Assembly (NCBI RefSeq): GCF_004193775.1
Contig: NC_041021.1
Location: forward strand, 1,312,001 to 1,376,000
DNA length: 64,000 nt
Direction of reading: 5' to 3'
Source of the DNA: Glycine soja
Lineage: Eukaryota > Streptophyta > Magnoliopsida > Fabales > Fabaceae
The position numbers were made by a program, and so were the translations under genes. The notes beneath the pieces are model-generated. The model saw only the letters and a program-made list of their open reading frames with translations, did no database searches and was not told the DNA's origin. This document shows, piece after piece, positions 1 to 12,872 of the stretch; the stretch's first letter is position 1, and the number at the start of each line of letters is the position of its first letter.

Positions 1-1681
1 TATATGATATTCTTGTTTAAATCCAAAGCATCAGCCATAGACATCATAGATTTGATTTAACGTAAAATACTTAAGGAAAATTCAAGTTTGTTGTTTCATC
101 GAGAGGTTATAATTCTCCAATTGTTGAATTGTTAACTATGGAATCTAATCAGCTTTAACTTAGAGCAATGTCACATTTGTTTTGCTACTATATGAAATTA
201 ATATTATCATCTTGATTATGTAGAGATGTGGACTGTGTATTGTTCTTAGTGACACTGCTTTCTATTAAAAAAAATGAAAATATTTTAGGAATGAACATTG
301 AGAATACAAATTTGGATGTAAATATTTAACTTACTTGACTATTATAGTCTTCTAACTTATAACACCTTTTTTTTTTTACTGAAATTGTTTAGTACTGGAT
401 CACTCCCTTTTTGATACCTAATTGGTCATCAAATTTTATGGTAATTCAAACAATACTTATAATAGGAGAATTATTGACAAGAATCTTCTAACTTATAACG
501 TATTTCATGCTTAAATTGTTTAGCATTGCTTCACTCCCTTTTAATCCCTAATTAGTCCTCAACAATTTTTATTGTAATTCAAACAATACTTATAATAGGA
601 GAATCATTAATAGGGTTTCTTCGAAATAGCGATAAATATTTTGAAGGTTGAGTTTCCATCGATGGAAATTGAATATGAAGGTAGTGTCATTTAATTACAT
701 ACCTTCGTCTAGTGTCTATAAAATATCTACTTGTTCATAATGAATACATATTGAACATAACTTTCTTTGTGTAGGTGTTGCATTATTGGTAGATACAAGT
801 GATAAAATAAATATAAATATACAACTTAAGAAAAATTGTATAATCATAAATTATTTTATAAGCTTGATCTCCTACTACTAAATGCAATATAACATGTTAT
901 TAACAGGAAAAAATCAAGCGTTAGACCATGGTTTATTCAAATAATTTTCTAAACAATACTATTTAAATTAATTTTTAACATATTTTTCCTTCGATGTCTA
1001 AAAGCAATCTAGAACATTTTCTAAGCAATTTAAGAACATATGGTGTCATTGTAATCAATATGACGTAAAATATCTCATTCCTATGATGATCTCAATTTGA
1101 AGCAACCTACCCCGAACCCCACACTTTTCTTACTTCACATAGCCAAATCCAAATTCAACTACAAATTTTCAAAAAGGAAAGTAAATAAATATATATTATG
1201 TGCACATGGTCAAATTCCCCACCACATCATCATGACAATCTTTAATATATTTGGCTATGGATATTTAGGAGTGCAATAAAGTTTTTAAGTGTCAAACAAA
1301 TAATTACAAATGACAAATTGAATTCAAAGAAAATTAGATACCTAAATTAACAACTTTTACAAATTAAGCAATATCTCCTTATAGACATATTACATAAACA
1401 TACCTTTGCAATAATATACAAGTCATTCTTAAGCAGAAAACTAAGTTACATGCATGATACTAACAAAAAAAATTAAATTTACACAATATACACAAAATAA
1501 TCGCAACCTAATTTTTATTCTCAACATAAAAGTTGCATGACAATTAATAAGCAAGAAGGTAGTACACTCATAGTATTTAATAGTGGATAGTGATGCATAA
1601 CATCGCCCTACAAAAATATCATAGCATGATAGTGGTAACGGGATGATCGATATTTTTAACCCTAAGTACACACACACACAT
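1..1681. other. AT-rich intergenic DNA, no gene seen
   Basis: I see no supported gene here. Short open frames are AT-rich and lack recognisable motifs. The stretch contains the 136-bp tandem duplication listed separately and otherwise looks like unconstrained plant intergenic DNA. Confidence 0.6.
348..612 (+). repeat. Two-copy tandem repeat, period about 136 bp
   Basis: The string TCTTCTAACTTATAAC occurs at 348 and again at 484. Both copies continue in parallel through 'attgtttag', 'cactccctttt', 'cctaatt.gtc' and 'attcaaacaatacttataat'. The copies have diverged by scattered substitutions and small indels. Only two copies are visible. I see no coding content and infer a simple local duplication. 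Confidence 0.75.
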
Positions 1682-1963
1682 AGGAGTTTGCTAACATACT
1701 CTCTTGTTAGAATATTTTAGAAATCTAAACCAAATTATTTGGACTAAAAATCCAACTACTTCTTTTGTAATAATAATTTTATTTAAGGATAATATGGTAA
1801 TTTAATGTTTATATTTTTAAAACTCAGTTGTTTCTCTCCTCCACTCATCGTTTCTCCTTATCCCTAAATAAATTTATTATCACAAAAGAAGTAGTTGAAT
1901 TTTTTGTCTAAATAATTTGGTGTAGATTGCTAAAATGCTCTAACATGAGAGTATGTTCACGAG

Positions 1964-1969
<6 letters not shown>
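1682..1969. mobile_element. Foldback MITE with about 80-bp inverted arms
   Basis: The left arm begins near 1694 (ACATACTCTC) and is the reverse complement, with scattered mismatches, of the right arm ending near 1956 (GAGAGTATGT). The arms share blocks such as CCAAATTATTT and CAACTACTTCTTTTGT. About 100 bp of non-coding spacer separates them. The similarity may extend outward a few bases. The right side abuts a (TA)n run, so I could not define a target duplication. Superfamily is unassigned. Confidence 0.7.

Positions 1970-1994
<25 letters not shown>
1963..1994. repeat. (TA)n microsatellite
   Basis: An uninterrupted TA dinucleotide run lies between the MITE and the hAT remnant. It probably marks where the 3' end of the hAT remnant was lost. 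Confidence 0.9.
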
Positions 1995-2033
1995 AAGACA
2001 CCTAAAATTAAAATTAAGATTCACAATAGTTTC

Positions 2034-3505
2034 TCAAAACAACATATCACCATATCCAAAATAGAAAACTTCAACAAGTGGTCTTATAGCCTTGAGGGTA
2101 TAAATCACATCAACCCAAAAAGTAGACATGAACATTGTGTCAGTTGCTCTTTTTCCTTTAGTTTCCTTGGTTACCTTTGACTTCAACCAATCATCAGAAG
2201 TAAACATCCTTCTACGTTTTTTTTTATTATTATTATGCAACCTTTATAATGTGAGGAAGTTTGTGGCAAACATTGTCACTCCATACCTAACCAATTTAGT
2301 TATGTTGTTGAACCTCCTCATATTAGTCAATACCAATGGGTGGTTATAAATATAGACCACAAGACTAATCCCTTCTTGGATAGTCTTTTTCACTCTTGTT
2401 GTCTTGTCAATGTCTTTTAACATTAAATCAAGACAATGGGCAACATATGGCGTCCAAAGTAAATGTGGTCTCTTGGCTTCCAACAACTTACCTAATTTTT
2501 TTTCATAAACTAAAATAAGAAATAATCTTAACAATTTAGAATCTAAAGTTGTTGTTCGACAAGGTTAAAATTCAGAATTTCAACATTCAAGGAAATCTTA
2601 ACATTTAACAAAATTTAGAATGTCAAGATTCTTACCAATCAATTTAAAGTTGCTTTCATTGTACGTAAACACTTGAACAACATTGTTGTCTCCAATCTCT
2701 TCAACAAAACTATACAACAACTCAAACACTTTTTCTCTGATCTTCATGTAAGAGGAAGCATCAACAGTCTTGGAAAACATAGTACTGAATGGACAATTGA
2801 CTAAGAAATTGATCAAGGTTATATTCTTCTTATCGTCCATCCATTTGACATAATTGTGAAACCAAAATTTTCTCTTTCAACGACAAGATATTTAATTAAA
2901 TTATTTTTGTACTCAAACTATTTCTTGAGAAGAGGAACTTTACATTCATGATAGGAAGGGATCTTTAGATACTTTTCATAATTACCAATTGCTTCAATCA
3001 TTAACCTGAAGCTTTTTTACCTTACAACATTAAAAGGAATGTTGTTTTTAAGGAAAAAAAAGGGCTCCATATATTGTATGGTCCTTGATCTTGCCTCTTT
3101 ATCAACAACATCAATCATGTTTGTTGCCCAATTTAATAATTTCCTTTAGCTTCCTAAAAAATGATAAATCAATGGGACCTTTAACATTTTTCCTTTTCTT
3201 GACAGTAAGTGAGCTGCATTTTCCCCTCCTCATTTTTTTCATCCATCTTAGTTGCATATGCATCCTTCTAAGCCTTTTTCTTCTCAAATGCTTCCTTTAG
3301 CAATGCTTTCACATCAGGGGCGTTTTTTTTTTACAACTGTTAATATCTCCCTTAATTTCAATATGATGTATCTTTGCCCGAATAATACCACCAATGCTGG
3401 TATGCAAACAAAAATCACAAGTTACAACCTTCTTATTGTTGATATCTCAAAGGCTAATCCATTTCCAAGCCATGTCCAAGTTAGGGCCAATAGGTTTCAC
3501 TAATC
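2034..3505 (-). pseudogene. Degenerate hAT-type transposase (BED finger plus DUF659 region)
   Basis: Reading the minus strand from about 3505, broken frames resemble the legume hAT-like proteins that carry a BED zinc finger and DUF659. Near 3470-3330 there is a BED-like block with DMAWKWISL and VVTCDFC. Then come a linker (GPIDL, 3180), PSYHECKVPLLKK (about 2970-2930), the DUF659 core (NFLVNCPFSTMF, VEEIGDNNVVQV at 2840-2600), HLLWTPYVAHCLDLMLKDI (about 2470-2410) and TIQEGISLVVYIYNHPL. The trailing part (MFTSDDWLKS, 2205) continues in another frame. Multiple stops and frameshifts break the reading, and the C-terminal dimerisation region is absent. Family assignment is from remembered motifs; loss of function is seen directly. 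Confidence 0.8.
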
Positions 3506-5194
3506 CATTAAAGAAGGTTGGTGGTGGTTGAATGGGCTAAGAGGATGGATGAACAAGTTTAGTGGGTGAAGCTGTAATTGCTAAAGTTTAAAGGAAATAA
3601 GAAGGTTGAAAGAAAAAGAAGAAGAAAAAGGTTGTTGAAGGAATGTTGCATGTCATCGAAATAGTCACCGATAACATTGTCAGAAGAAGGTTGAAGGTTG
3701 TGCAAAGATAGGGTTGAGAAAGGGTGAGATAATGTGGGAGACAAAGGCTGAATGTCAAACTGGAAATGTGGGTTTGTTTGGGTATAAAATGTGGGGTTTT
3801 GTCTTTAAGTAAAACATCTCATTTGACTTGTAAAAACGTTAAGTGAAGCGACACATTTCACTAAAATTTTTTTAAGAAAAAAACCCTAGTGAAACAATAG
3901 CATACAAGTCGTCTTCTTCCCTATACCTGAAATGTCGTTTTGCGACTGTGGAGGCTGTGAAATTTCACAATATGGCATGAATAGTGGTGTGTCCGCTGCA
4001 GGACCAAGATGCGATGCGACACAAGGTTTGCTTTTCTCTGCATCTCTGCAAAAGCGCTCAAAAGCAACATTATTGACAACTAGCTATTCAATTTCTGAGT
4101 TGATTTTTGTATCTTAAATTTCTTTAGTTTGTGAATGTTAAAAATGACTTAATATGAAAAAAATACTCAAAAGACTATTTTCTTGGATATAAGATTGTAG
4201 TGAAACCATTTATATTGAAGGAGAACTAAAAGTAACTCATGTTGAATGAATTAATATAAAAAAAAAACTTGGGTTATCTTTGCTTCTATTTTGCCTAACA
4301 ATTTCCTTAAATAGACTAAAAGTTCTAAACGTTGAAAACACTGTTTTGTGAAAAGTTTCAAAACACACTATTACTTTAGGAATTGCTTTCTCTTTTAAAC
4401 CGCCATGAAGCAATATTTTCTTTTACATAAGTTAGAGATTATTTGTACCCCTTGAAAACATTAATACATGCATAATGGAAGTTAATTACCAATAAGAAAT
4501 CTAAAAAGATGTCATTAGCCAACGCGTTACTTTTTTTTTTAAGAAACCGACGTCTAATCTAAAAACACGATGTTTCATTTTAATTCCTTAATTTCACGTG
4601 ATTGAGACATTTTATGGAAGAGTTAGAAGATATAGGAGTGCATAGGAATCATTACTTTTCCAATGATACATAATGATAAAGGCCAGAAAAATCTTCAAAG
4701 ATAGTAGTTGAAGAAATTAAAATAAAAATGTATTTCTTGAAAGGGGGGTTAATTTATAACAACACAAATGATGTTAATTTTTAGGCTTTAATTGCCTTCA
4801 TGGTTAGTATAAAGATTTTTCTATTATCAATCATTTAAAAATCAGCTTAGATATAATTTTAAGATATTAATGTTAAAATTAAAAGAACTTACTATATAGA
4901 GTAATCTTTTTTTTTATGCTGCTATATAGAATAATATAAGATTGGATAATCGTAATAAATTATTTACATTATCAGTATATTCTATACAAATTTTAATTTT
5001 TATACTGTTTAATAACTTTTTATTCAATAATTTAATTTCAAAATATGTTTTTAATCAAATTAAAAATTAACATCATATAAGTGATATTTATAAAATCTTA
5101 AATTAATCCAAATTTATTTAATGCCTCACTAATATACATAAGAAATAACGTAATATATACTTTTAAAATATATACGCAAATAATGAATAATATA
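3506..5194. other. AT-rich intergenic DNA, no gene seen
   Basis: Nothing codes convincingly. A 61-codon frame at 3932-4117 is slightly GC-richer but matches no family I know and has no start or splice context that would support a gene. Confidence 0.5.
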
Positions 5195-5203
5195 TAATTA
5201 TAA

Positions 5204-5527
5204 GAGTTAAATATGATTTTAGTTGGTGAAAACTTTCAAATTTTACATTTCGTTCCTAATAAATATTTTCTTAACCTTTGATCCCAGAAAAAAAAATTGT
5301 ATTTTTCCCTTGTCGTTATGACTTTGTTAACTTAAAACATCAGTATCCGATAGTAAACATATCATCAGTTGTGCTAAAGAGATTCAGAGACCAAAAAAGG
5401 AAAAATAAAAAATATGTTAGGAATCACTTATAGAGCCAACATATTGACAATAATGAAATAGGCAATAAAAAAAGGACCAAAATTAAAATTCAAAAAATCT
5501 TATAAAAACCAAAAACATATTTAAATA
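5204..5527. mobile_element. Mutator-type MITE, 324 bp, 9-bp target duplication
   Basis: The element starts GAGTTAAATATG and ends CATATTTAAATA. These are decayed versions of the common legume MITE ends GGGTTAAATATG/CATATTTAACCC, and the arms remain partly inverted inward. It is bounded by a perfect 9-bp direct repeat TAATTATAA (5195-5203 and 5528-5536), the length expected for Mutator-like insertion. There is no coding capacity. The AT-rich duplication could in principle be coincidental, but it sits exactly at both termini. Confidence 0.75.
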
Positions 5528-5536
5528 TAATTATAA

Positions 5537-7793
5537 TTTAATCATAATTTAATGATTAAATTGAGAAAATTCACATTTTATATAAAAATATGGATGGAAA
5601 AATAGTTAATTAAACATATGCCAATGTTCCTATTGTGTAATTTTCTTTTTTAAATTAAAAAACATGGCATATTTTTAGAAAATGACGTGGGTTTGGAATT
5701 AAATAGCATTCTAAAATATTTATATTAATCACCTAAGAGAATCTATAATATCTGCTTATTTTATTTATTTTAAATTTATACATATCATACAATTCCACAT
5801 AAATTTAAGAACTCTACATAAAAATTTATTCTAATATTAAATTTGTTAAAGTGAGTATTTAAGTTAGTTTTCCTAATGTGTCTACTAATTTATGGCCTAG
5901 AAAATACCTCTTTCATTGATAAAAATAAAATAAAATAAAACAACTTTAGAAAAGTAATGGTACTTGTACAAAAAACATCACATTAAATGTTCCAACAACA
6001 ATATTTGTTAAGAAACAGATCTTATTTTTAAACACCTTGTATGAGTAATTACATTATAGATGTTTTAATGTGTTTCTTTATATAGATAAAGATACTCACC
6101 TATTTTTTTGTTTTTAAAGAAAGTATATTAAACAAGTAATAATTTAAATTTTCGTTAAATTACACCTAAATTTATGTATAACCTATCAACATACTTTTTC
6201 TAAAACAACGGACTATATTTCAATATTTAGAATTGCTAACACACACTCATTTATTTCCTAGAATTAATGACCATAATAATAAGTTATAATTTTAGTTATC
6301 TTAAAATATATTTAAAGATGTAATTAATATGGTAATATATAAGATAAATTGGATGGGAGAAAGAAGGAGAAAAAAGTCGTGAATACGATCTCCTTGCCCA
6401 TAAAATAAATGGTAACATATTCCTCTTAAATAAATATATGGACGAATGTTAACAAATTTCAATGATATAATAATTTTTATTCCTGGATTAAAGATCATAA
6501 GTGTTCCCTAATCTAATGGGTCAAAGACTAATCTCATCTAATGGGTTAAAGACTAATCTCACTTGGAATAGATAAATATTGTTGATCTAAATTTTTTTCC
6601 ACAGGATACAAATCAAACACAAATTTTTTAGTTAAATAAATTATAAACCGTTTTCTCATAAATACCGCGGTGTCTTACACCAGCCATGCTAGAATATAAG
6701 TTTATTTTTTTATTAGGAATATAAGTATATAATTTGATACTTCTTTTATTAAAATTTTATATTAAAAACATTTAATAAATAATATTAAATATTATTAACT
6801 TACCAACACCGAAATAAATGTTCTACACCGAAACAGTATTCTTTAATTACTACTCTTAATGTTGTCTCCCTGAACTGTGAAGTATTTAAAATAACATTTT
6901 TTTAAAAATGATTTAGAATTATATCTATGAAACTTGGGTTATTTTACCACTAATTTCATTTACCTTCTAATTTTTTTTATTGGTGAAAAGCTTGTTTAAT
7001 TGTTCGATAAATAAGTTATTTTAAAGTAGATTTTGTCATTTTTTAAAAGGCTACTCCAAGTAATATTTTTTTAAAATATTAACTTATTATTTTTAATTTT
7101 TATATTTTATCTTTAAAATTTTTATTCAATTTCTTTATTATTCTTTTTAAATATATTATTTATGTCATTTTATATTTTTTAACTACTTCAATAACCTTAG
7201 TTGTCTTCAATAAAACAACCTTAGTTATTTAAAAAAAAACTTAATATTCTAATAAATTATTTTTAATTTATGAAAAGAACAATTTTGTGTAGATTTTTTT
7301 GCTAAATCAAGAGTCAGAGACGTCATTCATCCAATAACCATATATTTGAGGACCTTAACTCGCCCTTTGCCATTCAGCAGTTTCTTCTAGTAGGGAGGGG
7401 CCAATTGTGCATGTCTAGCTGTTTAGTTTATTAATTTTTAGATGTACTTAAAAAATTCAGTTTTTTTCATAATTCATGCATAAAGTTTATTAAGATAGTG
7501 CTTTTGAGTTTATTTTAATAAATTCTAAGATCAATTTTGTAGTATAATTTTTTGTTCGAATATATTAATCTGTATTTAATTATAGTATTGATATTTTTTT
7601 TGACAAACAAATTATTGATATCTTAACACGCGTGTATATTATAAAAGTTTTAGACCAAAATTTAAACACACAACCTATACTAATTAATTATATATTATAA
7701 CAAAGAACTTAGTTATATATATACATTTCCTAGTTTCTAGATTTATAGCAAACTATTACTATATAATAAAATGAGCCTTCAATGAAACAAAAG
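5537..7793. other. AT-rich intergenic DNA, no gene seen
   Basis: Long, very AT-rich stretch with homopolymer runs. No frame resembles a protein family. A minute poly-T insertion flanked by TATTGATAT (7586-7594 and 7613-7621) may be a heavily 5'-truncated retro-insert, but it is too short to classify. Confidence 0.5.
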
Positions 7794-7918
7794 TTTTTCA
7801 TTCTTTTTTTTGTCAAATTAGTTATTAGTTTTATTAGAATGTTATGGGAGGTATTTGAATCCACAATTTTTTTTTATCCACTAAGCCAACCTTATAATTC
7901 TTACAAATTTTTCATTCT
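7794..7918 (-). mobile_element. tRNA-derived SINE with 11-bp target duplication
   Basis: Positions 7805-7907 read on the minus strand as a tRNA-like head followed by a short A-tail. The A-box-like string is TGGCTTAGTGG, the B-box-like string is GGATTCAAATACC, and the tail is eight A's. The insert is flanked by a perfect 11-bp direct repeat TTTTTCATTCT (7794-7804 and 7908-7918). The tail, the polymerase III-type internal boxes and the duplication fit a SINE. The exact family is not identified. Confidence 0.8.
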
Positions 7919-9446
7919 CTAAACCCAACTAATGTCCCAACAACAAAAATCTAACCCATGACATTTATGTGATTATATTATTAATGCAAACTATGTCAAT
8001 CGATCATGTCAATAACTAATATATTTATTTGAGATCCTGACTAATCATTGTTAGTAAGATCTCTTTTATTAATTTTTTTATATCAAAAAACTCAAATCTA
8101 AAACATTATTAATCTATGAGATTTTGATTCAATTTAATTCGGATGAAATGCACAACATATTGATATGTAACCCAAAATTTCAGCATGCATCGTTTTTTTA
8201 TGTTATTATTATAAAAATTCTCTTATAGAATCAACTTTAGGTTCTATTCTTCTAGGAGATCGATTTTACCCTTATTCTAATTAATTATTTAGAACTAGTG
8301 TTTAGTTAAAAAACGATATATTTTCATTCAAAATTTTAAAATCACATGTCTTTTTCTTTTTTAAGCATTCACATGCAAAATTAATAACAATGACATTTAT
8401 TTTCTATATATTTTTTGAAAAAACTAATGTAGTAACGTTTATCTAATAACTAACAAAGATCTGGCAAAAAAAAAGAAAACCACAAAGCTTAAAAACCAAA
8501 CACGTATTCATTTTGCACTTCACATCGAATCATTTTTATTGTTTGATTTCACATGCTATGAATAAATGCTACAGTGACTAAAAATATTGGTATCAACTTT
8601 CCAACATTCTTCGTCCATTTTAACGGTTCCTAATTTTACTATTGGTTAAAGCTCTCTCAATAATAGTCAATAGTTTCAGTTTCGTCCCTTTATGCACCAA
8701 AAGAAAAAAAAAAGTTTCCTTTCTTTTTACTCTTAAAAATGTCCTGGATAGCATTATCCGGAGCTAGCTAGTTTGCTTCCATGATAGCGACACGGTATAA
8801 AACGTGAAAAAGTGAGACCATTGGAAGAACGTGAGGGAATCCCACAGAATGAAAAAAGATTCAGAATGAATGCAATCACTGAACTAAGTTCATGCACCTT
8901 ATTCAAATAAAACCTAATAGTATGAATATATAAAGTTAACCATTGAGTTTTGTTCGCCGAAAAAAGTAAATAACCTAAGTTTTGAATGCATAACCTAGTT
9001 AATTGCGTTATTACATTAGGCACAACTAAATATATTCAAGGTCCAAAAGAAAAGTAACTTGGTTCAACGCAAGTCATATTCATGTTAGACCGAAGGACGG
9101 TACAAAAAGTAGTCACAGTTGATGTTTCGTAGAAGAAAAACTTACACTGCTTCAGTCTTCACCATATCTTAGACCGAAGGCCTGTTTAATTATAATTCTT
9201 TCAATGATGAGATTATATGGGAGATTGGTAATAAGTCATGTGTGAACACTAAAATGGTGTGTTTAGATTAACGTTAAAATCATGTTTAACAAAGAAATTG
9301 TACGTTCCAATGTAAAAAAATTTAAAGTAACTGTATTATTTTTTTTATCATAAAAAACAAGTATATTGTAACTTTCATCTCAAAGTCTATTGACGTTGGA
9401 TTTAACTGCTTCCTGAAATGAATATCAAGACAACTTTTGATTATAA

Positions 9447-9562
9447 TTTTTTTTTATCAATAAATATTAGTTGTTAATAGTTAATTTTTTTGTTAGTGGA
9501 AAAATTGAACCCACCACCTTTTTTTCTTTTTCTTCTTTTTTTTACTACTTAACCAACTTTAT
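9447..9562 (-). mobile_element. Probable tRNA-derived SINE, older copy
   Basis: On the minus strand an A-box-like TTGGTTAAGTAG is followed by a B-box-like GGGTTCAATTTTTCC and, at the other end, an A-run (T-run near 9450 on plus). The organisation resembles the SINE at 7805-7907. I could not find a clean target duplication, so the limits are approximate. Confidence 0.5.
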
Positions 9563-9801
9563 AACTCTATTTTTTATTATACGGCAAACTATTTGCTTAA
9601 GCTCTTGCAATCATGTTATATGTTCTCTAAGTGCCTAGACAAAACACTTAAAGTTAGTGAGCCTTACCCTTAACTTTTTCTTAGTGAAAATGGTAGAAGC
9701 TTAAAGGTTTTTTGTTCAAAGAATATCTGGTTAGCTGCTTGAATAAGCAAGTCAAAGAATACCCGTGTTTGAGCTACCTTAGGCTTTCATTGAGTTTCAC
9801 C

Positions 9802-9826
9802 AAATATATATATATATATATATATA
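9802..9826. repeat. (TA)n microsatellite
   Basis: Uninterrupted TA run in intergenic DNA. Confidence 0.9.
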
Positions 9827-11129
9827 GGCTCAACATGTCAAAGTAATTTAACCATTTAAGCTTTAAAAAAGATATTTTTTATATATTTTGGAAATAGTTT
9901 CACAGATAGACGTACAATAAAAATGTTCCAACTGTAAAATTTAACGCCTATTGTATGTTTTAGAAATAATTTTTCAGTCATTGACAAGAAAAATGATACT
10001 TTAAGTATAATAATTATTAAGTCACAAGTCAAACCAACAACTTTATAAAATTAATGTTAAAAAATTAAAGTAGTACTCATAAATTTATTAACAATTACTA
10101 ATTAGGTTGGTAAATCAACTACTATTTTGCAGTTTATGTTATTTTCAAATAAACTAAGTAATTCAAAGTACAAATAATACAAATTAACCAAACTTCAAGG
10201 AAAACGAAAAGTTGCTATCGTAGTCATCAAAGAGGTGATGTGTAACACTTTCTTTTGAATTGTTTTAATCTCGACTGTAAATATTTTTTGTAAGAGGTGA
10301 ATTAATTTGTGTTGAGAACATTTTAATTATATGACAGGGCTAATTCTTTCGTCAAGTTTTCCTATATACAAAATTCAAATTCAAAATCTTACTTAAATAT
10401 ATTAAACATGTACAGCTTAAATCAAACAACTATACCTTTGTGCACAAAAATTCAAAGGCTTGACCTATTGTACACAAAAATTCATAGGCATGCAACTATG
10501 TTTCAAATAGCAATTTAACTATTTAACTATTACAAACTTTGAACAGTGAAATAGAAAGCCAAGTAAAGAAGTACATAGTAGTGGGTATTCCTAAATTAAG
10601 AAAGGCTTGTAGGCGTAGGAAGCAAAATGCTTTGAACATGAGGAAAAAAACAAAGGATGTCTCGTTTTAATTAGATTTGGAGTCGGAGGAAGGAACCACA
10701 TCAATCTAGCTATACGCTGTAGTTGCATAGATGAAGAGTGACTATCAATAAGTTGAATAGTGACCCACATATTGAGTCACCCAACTGGTTAGGCCAATAT
10801 AAGAGGGTCAAAGAAGGGGTTTAGGGGCATGTGAAGGCAAAAAGGAAAAGGGTTAAAAGTCTTTCCCATATGCACAAAATATATGGTCCCCTACCCTTAT
10901 TTTCTTGAGTGGTTCAAAGTGGCTCTCCTTTTTCCCTTTCTTTTTTCAAGTAAGCAAGTACTACATAGTTAGCAAAGTTGGGGCATGTCGCCCACGGCCC
11001 AATGGGCCCTCCTCAAATACCCCAACCTGGCCCACCACCATATATTCCCCATACTCTCCACGAAGCTAGTTAGTCCCACTTATCTGACCCCATCCCCTTT
11101 CACTATGCCTTTTATGGTGCAATTAACTA

Positions 11130-11440
11130 GATGAATCATTGTACAAAAGCAAATTTTTACTATAGTCCAAAACCTAGTTCATTTTTGGAATAGAAATATT
11201 AAACAACAAGTTTACACATGTTGTATACAAACTAGAAACAACCTCAATTTTTGCAGAGCATCATGAATGGCATATTACAACTATTAAGTAGGTATAAGGA
11301 GCCCTCACTCACTCTTTTTCTCAATAAATTCTAAAACCATTTTTCTTCCTTTTATGTATATTCCACATGTCTTGTTCACTTTTGCAATAGAAAGATAAAT
11401 CATATAGCAAGTTCTTAGGTTTTGTGCTACTAAGAAATTC
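11130..11440 (+). repeat. Copy A of a roughly 170-bp tandem repeat split by a CACTA insertion
   Basis: This block contains CTAGTTCATTTTTGG, then ACAAACTAGAAA, CAACTATTAAGTAGGTA and GAGCCCTCACTCACTC. The same order recurs at 15306-15640 (copies B and C). The copies are separated by the CACTA-like element, which explains the split. No coding function is apparent. Confidence 0.7.
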
Positions 11441-11767
11441 CTATCACTATTGTAAAAATGGTTTTCTATGACAATTTTACAAAAATCAATATTGTAAGTA
11501 AAGCGATAGCATTTTTGTAAATAATTACAATTTTTTAAAGACGTTTTATTTAAAAACGTCTTTGAAAATACTTTACGACATCAATTCTTGGAGAACTAAT
11601 GTTAAAAACAAGATTTTAAAGACAATTTAAAAAAAAAACCATCTTCGAAAAGATGTGTTTTCCCACCCTTTCACGCTGACGTAACACGTTTTAATTGGTC
11701 ATTTCGATACTCACTTGTTTTCTCTCTCCCTTTCTCTCTACCCTATCTCCTTAATCAGCTCCTGATG

Positions 11768-12620
11768 AAATGCGCATCGACCCATTTGAGCTCCCATTAC
11801 CCGTCAAGGCTCGACGACACAACCGAAACGGGCGTGACATCTTCTAACCCCTTTAGCACACACATTGTGTCCCTCACCTCCACCACGTATGACCTCCTCA
11901 CCTTTGACCCACCACCTTCCACACCTCCTTCCCGTTTCACCCTTGGCTCCCTCTTCCCCTCCGAACCAGAGGTCATTAACTCATGAGATCTCATATCCAA
12001 CCTCAACATTGATAACTTTTGCTTAGCCAAACCCAAAGAAAACTACCTCACACCCCTGGTCGGCTCCAAACTCTTATTAACCAAACTCGGTCCAACAACC
12101 TCAACACTAGCGGACCGGCTCGAGAAAATATGTCCCATGAACGGGGAGAAGCACATGGTGATCTAAACGACAATGTTGCGGGGCGTACGGAGGACGTTCG
12201 AGGCCTTCGGGGTGGTGATCTGCGAGTGTGACATGTTGATGGACAATGGCTTTAGAGAGGACTTGAGGGCTCTATTGAAAGGGAAGTAGATGATGGTGAA
12301 GGAGCCTCCAAAAGTGTTCGTGAAGGGCTTCTACATCGGTGGCACTGAGGAAATGCTTAAGGTTTCTGAAGAGGGTCTCCTTGGGGATTGCTTTAAGGCT
12401 TGCCTAGGAAGAGGCTTGGGGTTGTTTGTGAGGGTTGTAGGGACATGAGGTTCTTTCCTTCCTTTAACTGCAATGGCAGTTGTAAGACTGTTGTTAAGGA
12501 ACATGAATAGAGGAGGACGCTTCTGGTTAAGGGTACGCATTGTAAGTGGAATTTGGAGGCAGGGTGAGAGTAGCTAATGGAGGAGTTAGAGGGGGAAGCG
12601 CTCAGCAGAGGATTCACAAG
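11768..12620 (+). pseudogene. Captured glutaredoxin-family gene, decayed
   Basis: An intronless-looking, GC-richer block reads like the plant glutaredoxin-domain proteins with an N-terminal MGCxSS-type start and a C-terminal Cys-rich zinc-type tail. It opens with MKCAST; HIVSLTSTTYDLLTFDP (about 11860-11920) and RFTLGSLFPSEPEVINS follow. After frame changes come NGEKHMV, TTMLRGVRRTFE, MDNGFREDLRALL, VFVKGFYIGGTEEML and FNCNGSCK. In-frame stops (for example TAA just after the HMVI block, TAG near 12288, TGA near 12448) and frameshifts show that it is dead. Host copies act as cytosolic thiol-oxidoreductase-like proteins of uncertain substrate. Its position inside the CACTA-like ends implies transposon capture. 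Confidence 0.8.
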
Positions 12621-12872
12621 GAGAAGGGAGGAAAAGTAAAAATCTCTTCTTTTTAATTTTTGCTTTCCTTTTTTTTAACATTATTTTTTCTTCTTTGTTT
12701 TGAGTTTTGCTTTCTACAATTTGTATACATAAAATGATATACTGATTGTGCATTTTAATTAGTATATTTTCTTTTGACAATAAGGAAGGTTAGATCCCAT
12801 ATTCATTTGTTGGGTCTGTGTTTACGATTTACTTTGGGATTTATTTCTGTGAAAATGAAAAATCGCCTATAA

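Larger units (their letters stand above)
7919..11129. other. Intergenic DNA, mostly AT-rich, no gene seen
   Basis: No supported gene. A second SINE-like copy is listed separately. The stretch 10640-11130 is less AT-rich (for example GGCCCAATGGGCCC near 11000) and looks like promoter-type or low-copy DNA, but I find no coding exon in it. Confidence 0.5.
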
